A stretch of 49,266 nt of DNA from a bacterium. Lineage in GTDB: Bacteria > Bacteroidota > Bacteroidia > Bacteroidales > Muribaculaceae. The DNA is taken from assembly GCA_004563195.1 (NCBI GenBank), contig SFTJ01000035.1:1-49266 (forward strand). The letters are read 5' to 3'. The notes under the pieces were generated by a model. The model made no database searches, had not been told where the DNA came from, and saw only the letters and a program-made list of their open reading frames with translations. How positions within the stretch are numbered: the first letter of the stretch is position 1; each line of letters opens with the position of its first letter. Below, one piece after another: positions 34,352 to 42,644 of the stretch. A program made the translations under genes and the position numbers.

Positions 34352-34972
34352 ATGGCAACTAATATTAAAGAAGTATTTTTCAACCCATTCTCGAAGAACA
34401 ATCCCGTTATTGTTCAAGTGCTCGGCATCTGCTCCGTGCTTGCCGTTACTGCCAAGCTCGAGCCGGCATTGGTGATGGGTATTTCGGTTACAGCAGTGCT
34501 TGCTTTTGCCAACGTGATTATATCGCTCATCCGCAACACCATCCCCACCAACATTCGCATCATTGTGCAACTCGTGGTGGTGGCTACTCTGGTTATCATT
34601 GTCGACCAAGTGCTTAAGGCCTACAACTACCAGGTGAGCAAACAGCTCTCAGTGTTTATCGGACTTATTATCACCAACTGTATCCTTATGGGACGCCTCG
34701 AAGCATTTGCCCTCGGCAACAAGCCCTGGCCGGCATTCCTCGACGGCATCGGCAACGGCATTGGCTATGCCATTATTCTCGTGATAGTGGGTTTCTTCCG
34801 CGAACTCCTCGGCTCGGGCACCGTTTTCGGTTTCCAAGTGATTCCGCAGGCGCTCTACGACCTCGGTTATATGAACAACGGCCTTATGATTTTGCCTCCT
34901 ATGGCGCTCATCACCGTAGCTTGCATCATCTGGGTTCACCGCTCGCGCAATAAAGACCTACAAGAAAAGTAA
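34352..34972 (+). CDS. nqrD: NqrD, membrane subunit (206 aa)
   Basis: Six membrane segments, starting after FFNPFSKNNPVIVQVLGICS. Hallmarks shared by NqrD and RnfE include GICSVLAVTAKLEPALVMG and ITNCILMGRLEAFALGN. A cysteine in each of two half-helices (GIC, TNCI) fits the proposed [2Fe-2S] centre shared between NqrD and NqrE. It starts 7 nt after the nqrC stop and precedes nqrE by 24 nt. Confidence 0.95.
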   Translation: MATNIKEVFFNPFSKNNPVIVQVLGICSVLAVTAKLEPALVMGISVTAVLAFANVIISLIRNTIPTNIRIIVQLVVVATLVIIVDQVLKAYNYQVSKQLSVFIGLIITNCILMGRLEAFALGNKPWPAFLDGIGNGIGYAIILVIVGFFRELLGSGTVFGFQVIPQALYDLGYMNNGLMILPPMALITVACIIWVHRSRNKDLQEK

Positions 34973-34996
34973 CACCGCACAATCAATCATCTACAA

Positions 34997-35611
34997 ATGG
35001 AAAATCTGAATTTATTTATCCGTTCGATATTCATCGACAACATGATATTCGCCTACTTCTTGGGTATGTGCTCGTTTTTGGCTGTATCCAAGAATGTTAA
35101 AACGGCGTTCGGACTCGGAATTGCTGTTACTTTCATGCTTGTAGTAACACTTCCCATCAACTATTTGCTCGATACCTACGTGCTTCAGCCCGGCGCTCTC
35201 GCTTGGCTTGGCGAAGGCTACGAAACCGTCGACCTCAGCTTCTTGGGCTTGATTATGTTTATTGCCGTTATCGCCTCGATGACTCAGCTCGTGGAAATGG
35301 CTGTGGAGAAATTCTCTCCATCGCTCTACGCTTCGCTCGGCATTTTCTTGCCCCTGATTGCCGTTAACTGCGCCATCCTCGGTGCCTCGCTCTTTATGCA
35401 GCAGCGCGACCTCGGTTCGGCTCTCAACTCGGCTGTCTATGGCTTGGGCTCGGGCATCGGCTGGCTCCTTGCCATTGTGGGCATCGCTGCCATTCGCGAA
35501 AAAATTGCTTACTCCAATGTCCCCGCTCCTCTTAAGGGAATTGGCATCACTTTCATCATCACAGGACTTATGGGTATTGCATTCATGAGCTTCCTCGGCA
35601 TTAAAATCTAA
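34997..35611 (+). CDS. nqrE: NqrE, membrane subunit (204 aa)
   Basis: Six membrane segments, with FAYFLGMCSFLAVSKNVKTA and LPLIAVNCAILGASLFM, the matching half-helix Cys motifs that pair with those of NqrD. Length and motifs are normal for NqrE. NqrD and NqrE are inverted-topology partners in the membrane core of the sodium pump. nqrF starts 6 nt after its stop. Confidence 0.95.
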   Translation: MENLNLFIRSIFIDNMIFAYFLGMCSFLAVSKNVKTAFGLGIAVTFMLVVTLPINYLLDTYVLQPGALAWLGEGYETVDLSFLGLIMFIAVIASMTQLVEMAVEKFSPSLYASLGIFLPLIAVNCAILGASLFMQQRDLGSALNSAVYGLGSGIGWLLAIVGIAAIREKIAYSNVPAPLKGIGITFIITGLMGIAFMSFLGIKI

Positions 35612-35617
35612 ACGGCT

Positions 35618-36904
35618 ATGACACTATTAGAAATCAATACTCTTACTATAGGCTTGAGTGCAATCTTCTTCTTGATTGTTACACTCCTCCTTGTGATAGT
35701 GCTGCTTGTGGCTAAGCACTACCTTGTGCCATCGGGAAAGGTGAAAATCGACATCAACGGCGGCAAAAAAGACATCGATGCCGACTCGGGAAGCACTTTG
35801 CTCGCCACTCTTCAGTCTAACGGCGTGTTCCTTTCATCGGCATGTGGCGGTAAAGGCAGCTGCGGCCAGTGCAAATGCCGCGTTACCGAAGGTGGCGGCG
35901 AAATACTGCCTACCGAAGCCGTACACTTCTCGCGCAAAGAACAAGCCGACCACTGGCGCCTCGGCTGCCAAGTGAAGGTGAAAAACGACCTCAAAATCGA
36001 AGTACCCGAATCGGTGCTCGACGTCAAAGAATATGAATGTACGGTTATCTCCAACAACAACGTGGCTTCGTTCATCAAGGAGTTTATCGTGGCTTTGCCC
36101 GAAGGCGAACACATGAACTTCATCCCCGGCAGCTACGCACAAATCAAGATTCCTACTTTCGACATCGACTACGACAAGGACATCGACAAGGCTTCGCTCG
36201 GCGAGTATCTGCCCGCTTGGGAAAAGTTCGGACTCTTCACCCTCAAATGCAAGAACACCGAACCTACCGTTCGCGCCTACTCTATGGCTAACTATCCTGC
36301 CGAGGGCGACCGCTTTATGCTCACCGTGCGCATTGCCACTCCGCCATTCAAGCCAAAGCCTCAAGTAGGATTCCAAGATGTGATGCCGGGTATCGCTTCT
36401 TCTTACATCTTCACGCTCAAACCGGGCGACAAGGTGCTTATGAGCGGCCCTTATGGCGACTTCCATCCTATTTTCGACTCTAAGCGCGAAATGATATGGG
36501 TGGGCGGTGGCGCCGGTATGGCTCCGCTTCGCGCTCAAATCATGCACATGACCAAGACACTTCACACCACCGACCGCGTTATGCACTACTTCTACGGTGC
36601 TCGCGCCCTCAACGAAGTGTTCTACCTCGACGACTTCCTCGCCATCGAAAAGGAATTCCCCAACTTCAAGTTCCATTTGGCTTTGGACCGTCCCGACCCT
36701 GCTGCCGATGCTGCAGGCGTGGCTTACACACCGGGATTTGTGCACGAAGTGATGTACAACACCTATCTCAAGGACCACGAAGCTCCCGAAGACATCGAAT
36801 ACTACATGTGCGGCCCAGGCCCTATGAGCAATGCAGTGAACAAGATGCTCGACAGCCTCGGCGTAGATCCTTCGAGCATTCACTACGACAACTTCGGCGG
36901 TTAA
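35618..36904 (+). CDS. nqrF: NqrF, NADH-oxidising FAD/[2Fe-2S] subunit (428 aa)
   Basis: After one membrane anchor (IFFLIVTLLLVIVLLVAKHY) comes a ferredoxin domain with Cys76, Cys82, Cys85 (CGGKGSCGQC) and Cys117 (LGCQ) as [2Fe-2S] ligands. A ferredoxin-reductase domain follows with RAYSMANYP for FAD and GGGAGMAPLRA for NADH. It ends YDNFGG. NqrF is the entry point for electrons from NADH. It is the last gene of the operon and is followed by a strong terminator. Confidence 0.96.
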   Translation: MTLLEINTLTIGLSAIFFLIVTLLLVIVLLVAKHYLVPSGKVKIDINGGKKDIDADSGSTLLATLQSNGVFLSSACGGKGSCGQCKCRVTEGGGEILPTEAVHFSRKEQADHWRLGCQVKVKNDLKIEVPESVLDVKEYECTVISNNNVASFIKEFIVALPEGEHMNFIPGSYAQIKIPTFDIDYDKDIDKASLGEYLPAWEKFGLFTLKCKNTEPTVRAYSMANYPAEGDRFMLTVRIATPPFKPKPQVGFQDVMPGIASSYIFTLKPGDKVLMSGPYGDFHPIFDSKREMIWVGGGAGMAPLRAQIMHMTKTLHTTDRVMHYFYGARALNEVFYLDDFLAIEKEFPNFKFHLALDRPDPAADAAGVAYTPGFVHEVMYNTYLKDHEAPEDIEYYMCGPGPMSNAVNKMLDSLGVDPSSIHYDNFGG

Positions 36905-36937
36905 TATCATCCGTTTCCGAAAAGAAATACTATTTAT

Positions 36938-36971
36938 GCGCTCCCCTTCTCGAAGCGGGAGCGCTTTTTTT
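36938..36971 (+). terminator. Terminator of the nqr operon
   Basis: GCGCTCCC (36938-36945) pairs with GGGAGCGC (36957-36964) around an 11-nt loop, followed by seven T residues. It lies 33 nt after the nqrF stop. Confidence 0.88.
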
Positions 36972-37013
36972 GCACCTATTCTACATAGCTTACAGCTATT
37001 GCCGAAAATTTAT

Positions 37014-37044
37014 TTTGACAAATAATTTTTTTTTGCTTATTTTG
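37014..37044 (+). promoter_or_regulatory. Probable promoter of the cytidylate-kinase-like gene
   Basis: TTTG (37014-37017), 19 nt, then TTATTTTG (37037-37044), one mismatch to TAnnTTTG. It lies 34 nt upstream of the start codon. Confidence 0.5.
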
Positions 37045-37078
37045 TTATCGATAACCAACCCAATAATGCTATCACACT

Positions 37079-37723
37079 ATGACAGATAATAGCAAACCGA
37101 TATTTGTAATAACCATAGGTCGCCAGTTTGGAAGCGGCGGCCGCGAAATAGGACGCCTGGTGGCGCAAAAACTCCAAATCGACTATTACGACAAGGAACT
37201 GCTCACCGAAGCGGCAAAATCTACCGGTATGAACAGCGACTTCTTCGAAGCCGCCGATGAGCGTTCGCCTTCGTTTTTCTCAAGCCTGATGTCGTTTAAC
37301 ACCGGCTTTTATGGAGGCTCGTTTGTGATAGGCAACAGTCCTATTTCAAACGACAATATCTATCGCCAACAAAGCGACGTAATCGAAGCCCTCGCCGAGC
37401 GTAGCAGCTGCGTAATACTGGGTAGAACCGCCGACTATATTCTGCGCAACCACCCTAACGCGATAAGCGTATTCATACATGCCGATATCGACACTTGCGT
37501 GGAGAGAATAATGAAGCGCGACCGATGCAAAACCATCGACGAAGCTCGCTCACTCGCCGAAAAACGCAACAAACTGCGCGCCGAATACTACAATTTCTAC
37601 ACCGATAAGCGTTGGGGCGAAGCCATGTCGTACGACCTCTCGGTCGACTCATCGAAGCTCGGCGTGGAACTTACCGCTCAGTTGATAGTCGACTACGTAA
37701 AAGCACGCCTCGGCTTGAAATAA
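37079..37723 (+). CDS. Cytidylate kinase-like family protein (214 aa)
   Basis: The P-loop-like start FVITIGRQFGSGGREIGRLV (9-28) and the sequence YYDKELLTEAAKSTGM are those of the 'cytidylate kinase-like' family, distinct from Cmk. A later CVILGRTADYILRNHP segment and a lid-like RIMKRDRCKTIDEAR follow. The fold suggests nucleoside monophosphate phosphorylation, but many members have no proven substrate. It stands alone with its own promoter and terminator, between the nqr operon and a convergent gene. No signal peptide is seen, so it is cytoplasmic. Confidence 0.88.
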   Translation: MTDNSKPIFVITIGRQFGSGGREIGRLVAQKLQIDYYDKELLTEAAKSTGMNSDFFEAADERSPSFFSSLMSFNTGFYGGSFVIGNSPISNDNIYRQQSDVIEALAERSSCVILGRTADYILRNHPNAISVFIHADIDTCVERIMKRDRCKTIDEARSLAEKRNKLRAEYYNFYTDKRWGEAMSYDLSVDSSKLGVELTAQLIVDYVKARLGLK

Positions 37724-37751
37724 AACCGTTTTGCGTCACCCAAATATACGC

Positions 37752-37801
37752 CAAAACCGGGAAGATGTGTCATTGCAGCATCATCTTCCCGGTTTTGTTT
37801 T
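37752..37801. terminator. Terminator between the kinase-like and PHP-family genes
   Basis: CAAAACCGGGAAGATG (37752-37767) pairs perfectly with CATCTTCCCGGTTTTG (37782-37797) over 16 bp around a 14-nt loop. TTT follows on the plus strand and TTTTG-rich sequence on the minus strand; it can serve both convergent genes. Confidence 0.85.
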
Positions 37802-37833
37802 ATCGTTAAGCAAAGGCTTGGATGTAAAGACGC

Positions 37834-38565
37834 TTAAATCTTATCGTTAAGCAAGCGCCCGTCGAGTTTTTTCGCTATTTTTCGCCATTCCTTGGTGGTA
37901 ATATAATCCTCTATCACCACAGCGTGGCGTTCGCCATGCATATCGCTCCCCAAGAAGTCGCAAAAATCGTTATCAATAAGCCATTCGGCAGTTTGCTTGG
38001 GACCCACGCCGTAATATCCGGCAAGCGACAACAAGTTGATTTGAAATTTCACGCCCGCGTTGTGCAACGTGCGATAACGGTCGTGGCGCATGGCATAATA
38101 AGGATAGCGCTCAGGGTGAGCTAAAATCGGCCGATAGCCTTTGAGCTGAATGTCGAACATAATATCATCGAGCATCAGCAACTCTTGCTGATAGCTATTC
38201 TCGAGCAAGATATAATTGCCCGGCAATGCCACCAAGCGACCCTCATCGCGCTGTTTTATCCAATATTCATCGAGGCGATACTCAGCCGAATAGTGCATAT
38301 CGAGCTCTATTCCCTTCTCCTCCACTGCAGCCTTGAGCATATCGAAGCCTTGCTTCAATGTTTCGGGTGTATTCTCAAATGTGTTTTCAGTAACATGCGA
38401 TGTAAACATTATTCGGTCGATGCCCATCGCCTTTTCTCGAGCAATCAACTCCAGCGACTCTTCCACCGTTTGTGCGCCATGGTCAACGCCCGGCAACAAA
38501 TGACAGTGCACATCGGTGTGGTAGAACAACTTCGCTTCCTGTTTCTTCCTAAAAAAGTTAAACAT
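37834..38565 (-). CDS. PHP-family CpsB/CapC-like tyrosine phosphatase (243 aa)
   Basis: The PHP metal-site motifs are present: TDVHCHLLPGVDHGA (17-31; His20, His22), MFTSHVTEN, AEYRLDEYW, PILAHPERYPYY and LGSDMHG. This set is that of the CpsB/CapC/YwqE manganese-dependent protein tyrosine phosphatases, which dephosphorylate the tyrosine kinases controlling capsule or exopolysaccharide assembly. No kinase or capsule genes lie next to it in this window, so its partner is elsewhere. No signal peptide is seen. A TAACTTTG -7 element lies about 90 nt upstream. Confidence 0.88.
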   Translation of the reverse strand: MFNFFRKKQEAKLFYHTDVHCHLLPGVDHGAQTVEESLELIAREKAMGIDRIMFTSHVTENTFENTPETLKQGFDMLKAAVEEKGIELDMHYSAEYRLDEYWIKQRDEGRLVALPGNYILLENSYQQELLMLDDIMFDIQLKGYRPILAHPERYPYYAMRHDRYRTLHNAGVKFQINLLSLAGYYGVGPKQTAEWLIDNDFCDFLGSDMHGERHAVVIEDYITTKEWRKIAKKLDGRLLNDKI

Positions 38566-38656
38566 ATCCGTATTAGGGGAATTCTATAGTTTCTTCAGTT
38601 TATCATTAGTAATCTCAAAAAGTGTTCAGCCCAATGCCTCACACTTGTTTACGTCG

Positions 38657-38687
38657 CAAAGTTAGCACAAATCAGTCTCTTTGTAAA
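38657..38687 (-). promoter_or_regulatory. Probable promoter of the PHP-family gene
   Basis: On the minus strand TTTA (38684-38687), 19 nt, then TAACTTTG (38657-38664), an exact TAnnTTTG match. The -33 element differs from TTTG by one base. Confidence 0.55.
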
Positions 38688-38890
38688 GATAAAAAATCAA
38701 AAAAAACCATTTATTAAAACTCTTTTGCAATACCATAAAAAACGCACAGCACAAATCAATGCGCTAACGCCGATAATCATTAAGCAATACCCATTTTTAT
38801 GTTACACTACAAAAATACCTAATTAAAGAAATTTTTCAGTATTTTTTCGAAAATAATCGGATTTTCGTTAGGTAATCAAACTTAAAGTAT

Positions 38891-38898
38891 TAACTTTG
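38891..38898 (+). promoter_or_regulatory. Probable -7 element of the carboxyltransferase gene
   Basis: TAACTTTG matches TAnnTTTG exactly and lies 88 nt upstream of the start at 38987. The -33 region (TTAG at 19 nt) is weak. Confidence 0.5.
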
Positions 38899-38986
38899 CA
38901 TTATATAAAGGGACTTTTCGAAAGAAAACATACCTCAAATAACAGAATAACAGCCAAAGAAAATAACAATTGGTAAAATAACAATT

Positions 38987-41314
38987 ATGAGAAAATTAAA
39001 GATTAGAGATTTGACCCTACGCGACGGTCAGCAATCGTTATTTGCAACTCGTTTGCCTCAATCGAGCATCGACGTTCTCCTTCCACACTATGTTGATGCC
39101 GGGTTTTATGCTATGGAAGTATGGGGTGGAGCTGTACCTGATTCTGTGATGCGTTACCTCGACGAATCGCCTTGGTATCGTCTCAAATCGATTAGCGACA
39201 AAATCAACGGCGACAAGCATCGCTCTTATCTTACTGCCCTTTCTCGTGGTAGAAACCTATTCGGATACGCACCCTATCCTACCAATGTCATCGAGGGTTT
39301 CTATGTAGAAGCCATCAAGAATGGTCTTGGCATTATGCGTATCTTCGATGCTCTTAACGACCTCAACAACGTTAAGGAATCGGTAGAAATCATCAACAAA
39401 CTTGGCGGCATAGCAGATGGTGCTGTGTGCTACACTGTTGATCCTAAAGACGACGACGTAAATGCTAAAAAGATATTTACCGACGAATATTTTGTAGAAA
39501 AAGCTAAGGGCTACGAAGCTCTCGGCGCCAAGATGGTTACCATCAAGGATATGGCTGGCTTGGTAAATCCTGCTCGTGTGGCTTCGTTGATGCCGAAACT
39601 TAAGGCTGCTGTCAACGTGCCTATCGACTTCCACACTCACTGCACTCCCGGCTACGGCTTGGCTTCGTGCGTGATGGCTATTATGCACGGCGTTGACATC
39701 CTCGACACCAACATTTGGTGGTTTGCCGAAGGTTCGGCTGCTCCTGCCATTGAGCTTATCTACATTTTCGCTCAAAAACTCGGCGTGGAAGTGGAATGTA
39801 ACATGGAAGCTGTGGGCAAGATTCGCAACGAACTCTTCGACGTTCGCAAGGGTTTGGCTGCCGTCGACCTTCACAAGGACAATTTCCCCAAGCCTTTCGA
39901 TCCGCTTAACGACACTCTGCCTGCCGAAATCGATGCTCTCTTCGACAAAGCCATCGAAGCCGGAAAGGCCAACGACGAGGAAGCTATGCTCGAAGCTTGC
40001 CACGCTATCGAAAACTACTTCGGATTCCCCAAGCCTAACGAAATCGTTAAGCACGCCGAAGTACCCGGTGGTATGTATTCTAATATGGTGGCTAACCTTC
40101 GCACTCTCGGCGCCGAAGACATGCTCGAAGAAGCCATGAAGCTCATTCCTTCGGTGCGTCGCGCTGCAGGTCTTGTGCCTTTGGTTACTCCTACCAGCCA
40201 GATTGTAGGTGCTCAAGCCGTTAACGTGGCTGTTGACCGCAAGAATGGCAAACCCGACTACACCACCAAGTCTAATCAGTTTATCGACCTCGTGCTCGGC
40301 AAGTACGGCACTACTCCGGTGCCTGTTGACCCCGAATTCCGCAACAAGATATGCGGCACTCCGGTCGAAACTGCCTACGACGTCAATTCTTACGTTGCTC
40401 CCGAAAATCCCGAATTGCCTCAATTCGGCAACGTGAAGTTGGCTAAGGATGAAAAAGAATATCTCTTGCTTCAACTCCTTCCATTGCCTGCCAAGAAGTT
40501 CTTGACCAACCGTCGCGCCGAAGAATTCAGCGCTCAAGGTGCTGCTCAAGTAACCGAAACAGCAGCCGAAACCGACAACGGCGAAATCACAGGACCTACT
40601 CTCAATGCTCCTATGGGTGGCACCGTTATCGAACTCCTCGTTAAGCCCGGCGATGTGGTTAAGCGCGGTCAGGAAGTTATCGTTTATGAGGCTATGAAGA
40701 TGCAAAACAACATCGAGAGCGAAATGGAAGGCGTGGTTAAGCGCATCCTCGTTAAGCCAGGCGATGTTATCAGCACCGACCAACCACTCATCGAGTTTGA
40801 AGTAAAGGCTAAGGCTGCCGAAGAAGAAGTTTCAAGCAAGTTAGGCCCAACACTCAACGCTCCTATGGGCGGCACCGTTATCGAACTCCTCGTTAAGCCC
40901 GGCGACGTGGTTAAGCGCGGCCAGGAAGTGATGGTGTATGAAGCTATGAAGATGCAAAACAACATCGAGAGCGAAATGGAAGGCGTGGTTAAGCGCATCC
41001 TCGTGGCTCCGGGCGATGTTATCGGCACCGGACAACCGCTCATCGAGTTTGTCGACGAAAATGCACCCGAAGGCGACGACGACTGCGCTTGTGGCGGCCC
41101 CACTCTCAATGCCCCAATGGGCGGCACCGTTATCGAAATCCTCGTTAAGAAGGGCGATGCCGTGAAGAAGGGTCAAGAGGTGATGGTGTACGAAGCCATG
41201 AAGATGCAAAACAACATCGAATCGGAAATCGAAGGCGTGGTTAATCGCATCCTCGTAGAGCCCGGCGACGTTATCGGAGCAAACCAACCGCTCATCGAAT
41301 TTAAGAAGAAGTAA
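38987..41314 (+). CDS. Biotin-dependent carboxyltransferase (OadA/PycB type) with three tandem biotinyl domains (775 aa)
   Basis: Residues 1 to about 300 form the HMGL-like carboxyltransferase barrel: LTLRDGQQSLFATRLP, MRIFDALND, MVTIKDMAGL and DFHTHCTPGYG (metal-binding His pair). A PYC/OADA domain follows to about 500 (GGMYSNMVANLR, SQIVGAQAV). After a short linker come three biotinyl domains starting at residues 536, 620 and 704, each with EAMKM (Lys571, Lys655, Lys739). Homologues of oxaloacetate decarboxylase alpha or pyruvate carboxylase subunit B normally carry one such domain and are about 600 residues. The enzyme would move CO2 between pyruvate/oxaloacetate and biotin. No biotin carboxylase or sodium-pumping beta subunit is nearby, so which of the two activities it has cannot be decided. 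It has its own terminator. Confidence 0.92.
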   Translation: MRKLKIRDLTLRDGQQSLFATRLPQSSIDVLLPHYVDAGFYAMEVWGGAVPDSVMRYLDESPWYRLKSISDKINGDKHRSYLTALSRGRNLFGYAPYPTNVIEGFYVEAIKNGLGIMRIFDALNDLNNVKESVEIINKLGGIADGAVCYTVDPKDDDVNAKKIFTDEYFVEKAKGYEALGAKMVTIKDMAGLVNPARVASLMPKLKAAVNVPIDFHTHCTPGYGLASCVMAIMHGVDILDTNIWWFAEGSAAPAIELIYIFAQKLGVEVECNMEAVGKIRNELFDVRKGLAAVDLHKDNFPKPFDPLNDTLPAEIDALFDKAIEAGKANDEEAMLEACHAIENYFGFPKPNEIVKHAEVPGGMYSNMVANLRTLGAEDMLEEAMKLIPSVRRAAGLVPLVTPTSQIVGAQAVNVAVDRKNGKPDYTTKSNQFIDLVLGKYGTTPVPVDPEFRNKICGTPVETAYDVNSYVAPENPELPQFGNVKLAKDEKEYLLLQLLPLPAKKFLTNRRAEEFSAQGAAQVTETAAETDNGEITGPTLNAPMGGTVIELLVKPGDVVKRGQEVIVYEAMKMQNNIESEMEGVVKRILVKPGDVISTDQPLIEFEVKAKAAEEEVSSKLGPTLNAPMGGTVIELLVKPGDVVKRGQEVMVYEAMKMQNNIESEMEGVVKRILVAPGDVIGTGQPLIEFVDENAPEGDDDCACGGPTLNAPMGGTVIEILVKKGDAVKKGQEVMVYEAMKMQNNIESEIEGVVNRILVEPGDVIGANQPLIEFKKK
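40592..41314 (+). repeat. Tandem repeat of 252 bp encoding the three biotinyl domains
   Basis: Units start at 40592, 40844 and 41096, exactly 252 bp (84 codons) apart; the last lacks the linker part. Over the 69-residue domain, units 1 and 2 are identical at 65 positions and units 2 and 3 at 60 (counted by eye). The two linkers are both 15 residues but unrelated (EVKAKAAEEEVSSKL and VDENAPEGDDDCACG). Confidence 0.95.
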
Positions 41315-41352
41315 TCGGGACTACTTTTAACCCCCGAAACACTCCATTATAC

Positions 41353-41395
41353 AATATTTTGGCTAATTGCTAAGCTTTTAGCCAAAATATTTTTT
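41353..41395 (+). terminator. Terminator of the carboxyltransferase gene
   Basis: AATATTTTGGCTA (41353-41365) pairs with TAGCCAAAATATT (41379-41391) over 13 bp around a 13-nt loop, followed by a T-run to 41395. Confidence 0.82.
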
Positions 41396-41423
41396 GTAGT
41401 TATCAGAAAAATTCGTAAATTTG
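41393..41423 (+). promoter_or_regulatory. Promoter of the bL31 gene
   Basis: TTTG (41393-41396), 19 nt, then TAAATTTG (41416-41423): a textbook Bacteroidales promoter. The -33 element overlaps the T-run of the upstream terminator. Confidence 0.8.
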
Positions 41424-41493
41424 CAAGCCATTACAAATAAAGCGTCCACCAAACGCTGTTTTTTTGATTAATAATATAAACTATATAAAAGAA

Positions 41494-41748
41494 ATGAAAA
41501 AAGGTATCCATCCAGAGAACTACCGCGAAGTGGTGTTCAAAGATATGTCGAACGAAGAAACTTTCATCACTCGTTCTACAGTTGCTTCAAAGGAAACAAT
41601 CGAAATCGACGGTGTAACTTACCCATTGGTAAAGCTTGAAATCACCAACTCTTCTCACCCATTCTTCACCGGCAAGCAAAAACTCGTTGACACCGCCGGT
41701 CGCGTTGATAAGTTCATGAGCCGTTATGGCAACCGCAAAAAGAAGTAA
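41494..41748 (+). CDS. rpmE2: Ribosomal protein bL31, type B (84 aa)
   Basis: The start at 41494 (MKKGIHPENYREVVFKDM) gives the normal length; an in-frame ATG ten codons upstream is less likely. The sequence (TFITRSTVASKETIEIDG, YPLVKLEITNSSHPFFTGKQ, GRVDKFMSRYG) is that of the type B, zinc-free L31, with no CxxC motif. It joins the large ribosomal subunit near the 5S rRNA. It is monocistronic, with its own promoter and terminator. The lack of Cys ligands is normal for this form. Confidence 0.95.
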   Translation: MKKGIHPENYREVVFKDMSNEETFITRSTVASKETIEIDGVTYPLVKLEITNSSHPFFTGKQKLVDTAGRVDKFMSRYGNRKKK

Positions 41749-41789
41749 TTTCTTATTTTTACATTCTTTTATCTAAAAATACAAAAAAA

Positions 41790-41820
41790 ACGTTGGTTCT
41801 CACCGAATCAGCGTTTTTTT
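41790..41820 (+). terminator. Terminator of the bL31 gene
   Basis: ACGTTGGTT (41790-41798) pairs with AATCAGCGT (41806-41814) over 9 bp with two G-U pairs in RNA, followed by seven T residues. Confidence 0.7.
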
Positions 41821-41842
41821 GTGCCCCGGCAGCTCTCTATTC

Positions 41843-41894
41843 GCCAAAAAAAATGTGGTGAAGCAGCGCCATCAGGCACAATTTCACCACATTT
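41843..41894 (-). terminator. Terminator of the minus-strand membrane protein gene
   Basis: AAATGTGGTGAA (41851-41862) pairs with TTCACCACATTT (41883-41894) over 12 bp. On the minus strand it is followed by a run of eight T residues. It lies 26 nt after the stop of the gene at 41920. Confidence 0.8.
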
Positions 41895-41919
41895 ACTATT
41901 TCATAGAAACCAGGTAAGG

Positions 41920-42540
41920 CTATTGCTCCGAAGCATTGTCACCCACCTCGGCCACCTCCACACTCACCACCTCGGCATTGGCTTTCGCAGCCTTGAGTTC
42001 GGCACGGTATGCCACATATTCGCTATATGAGATTACCACACTCGTCACCGAGAGAGCTATGAGCGAAACGCCGGTCATCAAAAATAAAGTGGGATTGCTC
42101 TCAATGGGCAGCACAAGTGCCACCACACCGGCTATTGCCACCAGCGAGGGCAGGAAGAAATACCACTTGGGCATTGCCACTCTGCCGCGAGTGAACAGAA
42201 GATAAAACACATAGTATAATCCACCTGCCAAAAGCAATATGGCAAAGATATACTTCAATAGCGCCACAAACAGGCTCGCCTTCACCACTATCAGCAAGCC
42301 GAAACTCAAGCCTCCGATGGTGGGAATAAGATTGTAGCGCGGATTGTGCATGGCATCTTCCACCGGCACATTGGTGAAGAGCAGCATAATTAGAGAATAA
42401 ATCGATGGCGCCAAAAACAGCACACCAAGCGCCACGGCTATCAGCTCTGCCATTCGATCATCGTCGAAAAAAACTATCAGCACCGCCCCGAGCGCAAGCA
42501 TAATGATGTTGGTAATTACCAACGTTAGTTTTCCTTTCAT
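41920..42540 (-). CDS. Multi-pass membrane protein of unknown function (206 aa)
   Basis: Six hydrophobic segments are visible: LVITNIIMLALGAVLIVFF, MAELIAVALGVLFLAPSIYSLIMLLF (counted as one long or two short), IGGLSFGLLIVVKASLFVAL, YIFAILLLAGGLYYVFYLLF, FFLPSLVAIAGVVALVLP and LFLMTGVSLIALSVTSVVI. A charged cytoplasmic-type tail follows (RAELKAAKANAEV to EQ). The paired-helix arrangement resembles the DUF308/HdeD-like type, but I cannot confirm this. It stands alone with its own terminator, convergent to bL31 and divergent from the lipid kinase gene. No function can be given. Confidence 0.75.
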   Translation of the reverse strand: MKGKLTLVITNIIMLALGAVLIVFFDDDRMAELIAVALGVLFLAPSIYSLIMLLFTNVPVEDAMHNPRYNLIPTIGGLSFGLLIVVKASLFVALLKYIFAILLLAGGLYYVFYLLFTRGRVAMPKWYFFLPSLVAIAGVVALVLPIESNPTLFLMTGVSLIALSVTSVVISYSEYVAYRAELKAAKANAEVVSVEVAEVGDNASEQ

Positions 42541-42626
42541 CTAATAAAATATGTGTTTTAATAATTATTGTCATAAAATTACACAAATCTGCGCATATAG
42601 TTCAATTAAATTCTAAAAAAATTTTG

Positions 42627-42634
42627 TATGTTTG
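42627..42634 (+). promoter_or_regulatory. Possible -7 element just upstream of the lipid kinase gene
   Basis: TATGTTTG matches TAnnTTTG exactly but ends only 10 nt before the ATG at 42645, implying a leader of a few bases. No clear -33 element is seen. It argues against the alternative start at 42624, which would place the promoter within the coding region. Confidence 0.4.
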
Positions 42635-42644
42635 CAATAGTAAT

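Larger units (their letters stand above)
38566..38986. other. Divergent AT-rich promoter region
   Basis: No gene is seen in these 421 bases. Two -7 elements point outwards: TAACTTTG on the minus strand (38657-38664) for the PHP gene and TAACTTTG on the plus strand (38891-38898) for the carboxyltransferase gene. Between them is AT-rich sequence in which I see no other feature. Confidence 0.6.
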
